DNA from: Candidatus Omnitrophota bacterium
GTDB lineage: Bacteria; Omnitrophota; Gorgyraeia; JABMQH01
DNA length: 52,252 nt
Direction of reading: 5' to 3'
NCBI GenBank assembly: GCA_028715645.1
Contig: JAQURK010000004.1
Coordinates: 1-52,252 of the forward strand
The notes under the pieces were generated by a model. The model worked only from the letters and a program-made list of their open reading frames with translations, was not told the origin of the DNA and did not search any database. Position numbers and translations under genes: made by a program. This document shows, one piece after another, positions 50,149 to 52,252 of the stretch. Every line of letters begins with the position of its first letter. Position 1 is the first letter of the stretch.

Positions 50149-51054
50149 CTATAGACACGTATTTTTTTTATAATCATCGAATCTCTTTTTAATATCCGCG
50201 GGTTTTAATGTTAATAATCTTTCCGGCCCGAAATCCTGGACACAAAATGAAGCCATAACTGTGCCGTATATGACCGCCTTCCTCACCGCCTTGTCTCCGC
50301 GGTCATTCGTCCTGCCCAGATAACCCATGAATCCGCCGGCAAACGAATCCCCGGCGCCGGTTGGGTCCTTAATAGTTTCCATAAGATGTGCCGGCGCGCT
50401 GAAGCAGCCGCCCTGCCTTGTCATAAAAAGCGCCCCGCTGTCGCCTCTTTTTATTATAATCCTTTGAGGGCCCAGCGAAAAGACGTATTTTGCCGCTTTC
50501 ATGAGGTTTACCTCGCCGGAAATCAGCCTTGCTTCGCTGTCGTTTAAGAAAAAAAGGTCGATTTTGCCCAGCAATTTTTTTAAGGCCTTTGATTTGTTTG
50601 TTATCCAGAAATTCATGGAGTCGCAGGCTACAAGCCGCGGCGCCAGAACCTTTTTTAAAACGGCCAGCTGAAGGTCAGGATCGATATTAGCCAGGAATAC
50701 GTAAGGCGTCTTCCGGTATTCATCCGGTATCCTGGGAGAGAAGTTTTTGAACACGTTTAACTTCGTGAATATAGTATGGGCGGCATTCATGTCATATTCA
50801 TACCGGCCCTTCCACCTGAATGTCCGGCCGCCCTTTTTGAGTTCAAGGCCTTCCAGTGAAACGCCCCTTTCCTCCAGCTTTTGGGCGTAGCGCTTCGGGA
50901 AATCAGCGCCTACGACCGCGACAAGCCTGACACCGGTAAAAAAAGAGGCGCTTATGGAGAAATAAGTCGCGGAACCGCCCAGTATCTCTCTTCTTTTACC
51001 AAACGGCGTTTCAATGGAATCCAGCGCTACGGAACCGACAACCAATAGACTCAT
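50149..51054 (-). CDS. PfkB-family carbohydrate/nucleoside kinase
   Basis: 301 aa from ATG 51054. GSVALDSIETPFGK, ILGGSATYFSISAS, NDSEARLISGE and the anion-hole motif DPTGAGDSFAGGFMG with the catalytic Asp. Closest in pattern to ribokinase/adenosine-kinase-type members; substrate not determinable. ATGA overlap with thiC. Confidence 0.9.
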   Translation of the reverse strand: MSLLVVGSVALDSIETPFGKRREILGGSATYFSISASFFTGVRLVAVVGADFPKRYAQKLEERGVSLEGLELKKGGRTFRWKGRYEYDMNAAHTIFTKLNVFKNFSPRIPDEYRKTPYVFLANIDPDLQLAVLKKVLAPRLVACDSMNFWITNKSKALKKLLGKIDLFFLNDSEARLISGEVNLMKAAKYVFSLGPQRIIIKRGDSGALFMTRQGGCFSAPAHLMETIKDPTGAGDSFAGGFMGYLGRTNDRGDKAVRKAVIYGTVMASFCVQDFGPERLLTLKPADIKKRFDDYKKNTCL

Positions 51055-52252
51055 TTTGAAAGACAGGTATCCATTATCTTCATGGAGCAATATTTGCCGC
51101 ACATGGTGCAGACATCTTCGGCGCCCGGCCTTGAACTTTTTCGGAATTGTCTGGGCCTTTTTGTCTCTAAGGCCAGTTCAAACTGCCTTGGCCAATCCCT
51201 CTTTTTTCTCGCCTTGGACATCCTTATATCCCAGTCGAGGGCGCCGGGCACTTTTTTTACGATATCGGCCGCGTGAGCTGCGATACGCGACGCGACCACT
51301 CCCATTTCAACATCTTCCGCTGACGGGAGACGAAGATGTTCTGAAGGCGTTACATAGCAAAGGAAATCCGCCCCGCAGGCGGCGGCCAGGGCGCCTCCTA
51401 TCGCGCTGGTAATATGGTCGTAACCCGGGGCGATATCCGTTACAAGCGGCCCGAGCACATAAAAAGGCGCGCCGCCGCATAGACATTTTTCCAATTTTAC
51501 GTTCATTTCTATCTGGTCAAGCGGTAAATGGCCCGGCCCTTCTATCATTACCTGTACGCCGCTTTGCTTCGCCTTTTTCGCGAGTTCGCCAAGTATTATA
51601 AGCTCCTGAGCCTGCGCCCTGTCAGTCCCGTCGGCCAAGGCCCCGGGCCTGAGGCCGTCCCCAAGGCTTAAGGTGATATCGTATCTTTTAGCGATGTCAA
51701 TGACCCTGTCGAACATTTCAAAAAAAGGATTTTCCCTGTCGTTCGTGAGCATCCATTCGGCCAATATCGCCCCGCCCCTTGAGACGATATCAAGTATGCG
51801 GCCCTGATCCTGGAGCCTTTTTACGGTTTCCCTGGTGACCCCCGCATGGATGGTAAAAAAATCCACGCCGTCTTCCGCCTGCCGTTCGAGGCAATCAAAA
51901 AATTGCGCGGCGGTTATGTCCTTAAATTGTCTGTTTCGCCGGGTTATTTCTACAGCCGCTTCATATATTGGCACGGTCCCGACGGGTAAGCAGCATTCCT
52001 TAAGGATCTGCTTCCTTATTTTCTTGAGGTCTCCGCCTGTGGAAAGGTCCATTACCGTATCGGCGCCGGCCCTTACCGCGGCCTCGAGCTTTTTTAGTTC
52101 CGCCCTCAAATCCGGCCTGTCCGCCGAAGTGCCTATATTGGCATTGACCTTGGTCTTTAGGCCGCTTCCTATCACGCAAACCCGCGGTATCCTTCTTTTT
52201 TTGTTGTTTGCGATAACCGTCTTTCCGCTTAAAATATCCTCCATAAGAAGGT
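51051..52252 (-). CDS. thiC: Phosphomethylpyrimidine synthase, 5' end beyond the window
   Basis: Radical SAM enzyme rearranging AIR to HMP-P for thiamine. KVNANIGTS, MDLSTGGDL, SLGDGLRPGA, MIEGPGHLPLDQ and the C-terminal cluster motif CTMCGKYCSMK are diagnostic. An ATG at 52244 exists but aligns inside the family. The frame stays open to the window edge and about 20-30 residues are expected upstream, so the gene is taken as partial. No TPP riboswitch is visible because the upstream region is absent. Confidence 0.95.
   Translation of the reverse strand, partial: LLMEDILSGKTVIANNKKRRIPRVCVIGSGLKTKVNANIGTSADRPDLRAELKKLEAAVRAGADTVMDLSTGGDLKKIRKQILKECCLPVGTVPIYEAAVEITRRNRQFKDITAAQFFDCLERQAEDGVDFFTIHAGVTRETVKRLQDQGRILDIVSRGGAILAEWMLTNDRENPFFEMFDRVIDIAKRYDITLSLGDGLRPGALADGTDRAQAQELIILGELAKKAKQSGVQVMIEGPGHLPLDQIEMNVKLEKCLCGGAPFYVLGPLVTDIAPGYDHITSAIGGALAAACGADFLCYVTPSEHLRLPSAEDVEMGVVASRIAAHAADIVKKVPGALDWDIRMSKARKKRDWPRQFELALETKRPRQFRKSSRPGAEDVCTMCGKYCSMKIMDTCLSK

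Noticed and set aside
50064..50177. N-terminal extension of the NlpD-like protein to 50177
   Set aside because: The sequence is the tRNA-Gly gene and the inverted-repeat element read in frame; it has no signal-peptide character.

Overview
The window reads as chromosomal DNA of an uncultured bacterium from the PVC side of the tree, most likely Candidatus Omnitrophota (OP3). The evidence is a small basic protein of the kind shared by Chlamydiae, Verrucomicrobia and Planctomycetes (43333-43695), two TIGR04073-type exosortase-associated small proteins, a complete LL-diaminopimelate aminotransferase (DapL) lysine/peptidoglycan route, GH57, many PilZ proteins, and a diderm envelope (porin, lipoproteins, SPOR and BamE-like proteins). 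The phylum is inferred from gene content; no rRNA is present. There is no sign of phage, insertion sequences or CRISPR.

Left arm (1-28.1 kb, all plus strand). A ten-gene cofactor and cell-wall operon comes first: lysA (partial), dapF, dapA, dapB, dapL, folK, panC, panD, nadA, nadX. A small gene with an internally duplicated CxC repeat follows. Next is a riboflavin operon with a textbook promoter, an FMN riboswitch and an intrinsic terminator, reading ribBA, a PilZ gene, ribH, nusB, a PHP phosphoesterase, ribD and ribE. Then come a lipoprotein, an outer-membrane porin with a structured leader, a GH57 alpha-glucan enzyme, a PflX-like radical SAM protein, a Ste24-like protease, an AsmA-like protein, PolX, an EF-Tu-domain-II-like mini-protein, a UvrD helicase, a stand-alone RAM domain, tRNA-Arg(CCG), an M48 protease, a NUDIX hydrolase and a small RHH protein.

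Strand switch (28.1-28.3 kb). The plus-strand genes meet minus-strand genes in an AT-rich gap carrying a dif-like 28-mer and two DnaA-box-like 9-mers. It may be near the replication terminus.

Right arm (28.3-52.3 kb, almost all minus strand). The first operon contains a ParA ATPase fused to a glycogen-binding CBM48 domain, next to a membrane-anchored protein with a probable jelly-roll domain. This is the best candidate for an undescribed system: ParA-type positioning of glycogen granules. A helicase-nuclease with an AddB-like iron-sulfur nuclease, a LytM peptidase and a STAS-PilZ fusion follow. Then come cspA with a long leader, and clusters of PilZ proteins, TIGR04073 proteins, a BamE-like lipoprotein, a secreted nuclease and small membrane or zinc proteins. 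A divergent pair of genes encodes ExeA-like and GspB-like proteins. The next minus-strand operon holds a PocR-GAF-HD-GYP protein lacking catalytic residues, a winged-helix protein, a SPOR protein, the small basic protein, aroB and a GNAT gene. The window ends with thiC (partial), a PfkB kinase, tRNA-Gly(CCC), an NlpD-like lipoprotein whose only good start lies inside the tRNA gene, a STAND-like ATPase, a phosphoesterase and dgt.

Two themes run across the window. Five PilZ domains sit with one HD-GYP protein that has lost key catalytic residues, suggesting c-di-GMP sensing rather than local degradation. Several operons have good sigma-70-type promoters whose -10 box lies only 7-9 nt before the ATG, implying leaderless or nearly leaderless transcripts alongside classical Shine-Dalgarno genes.
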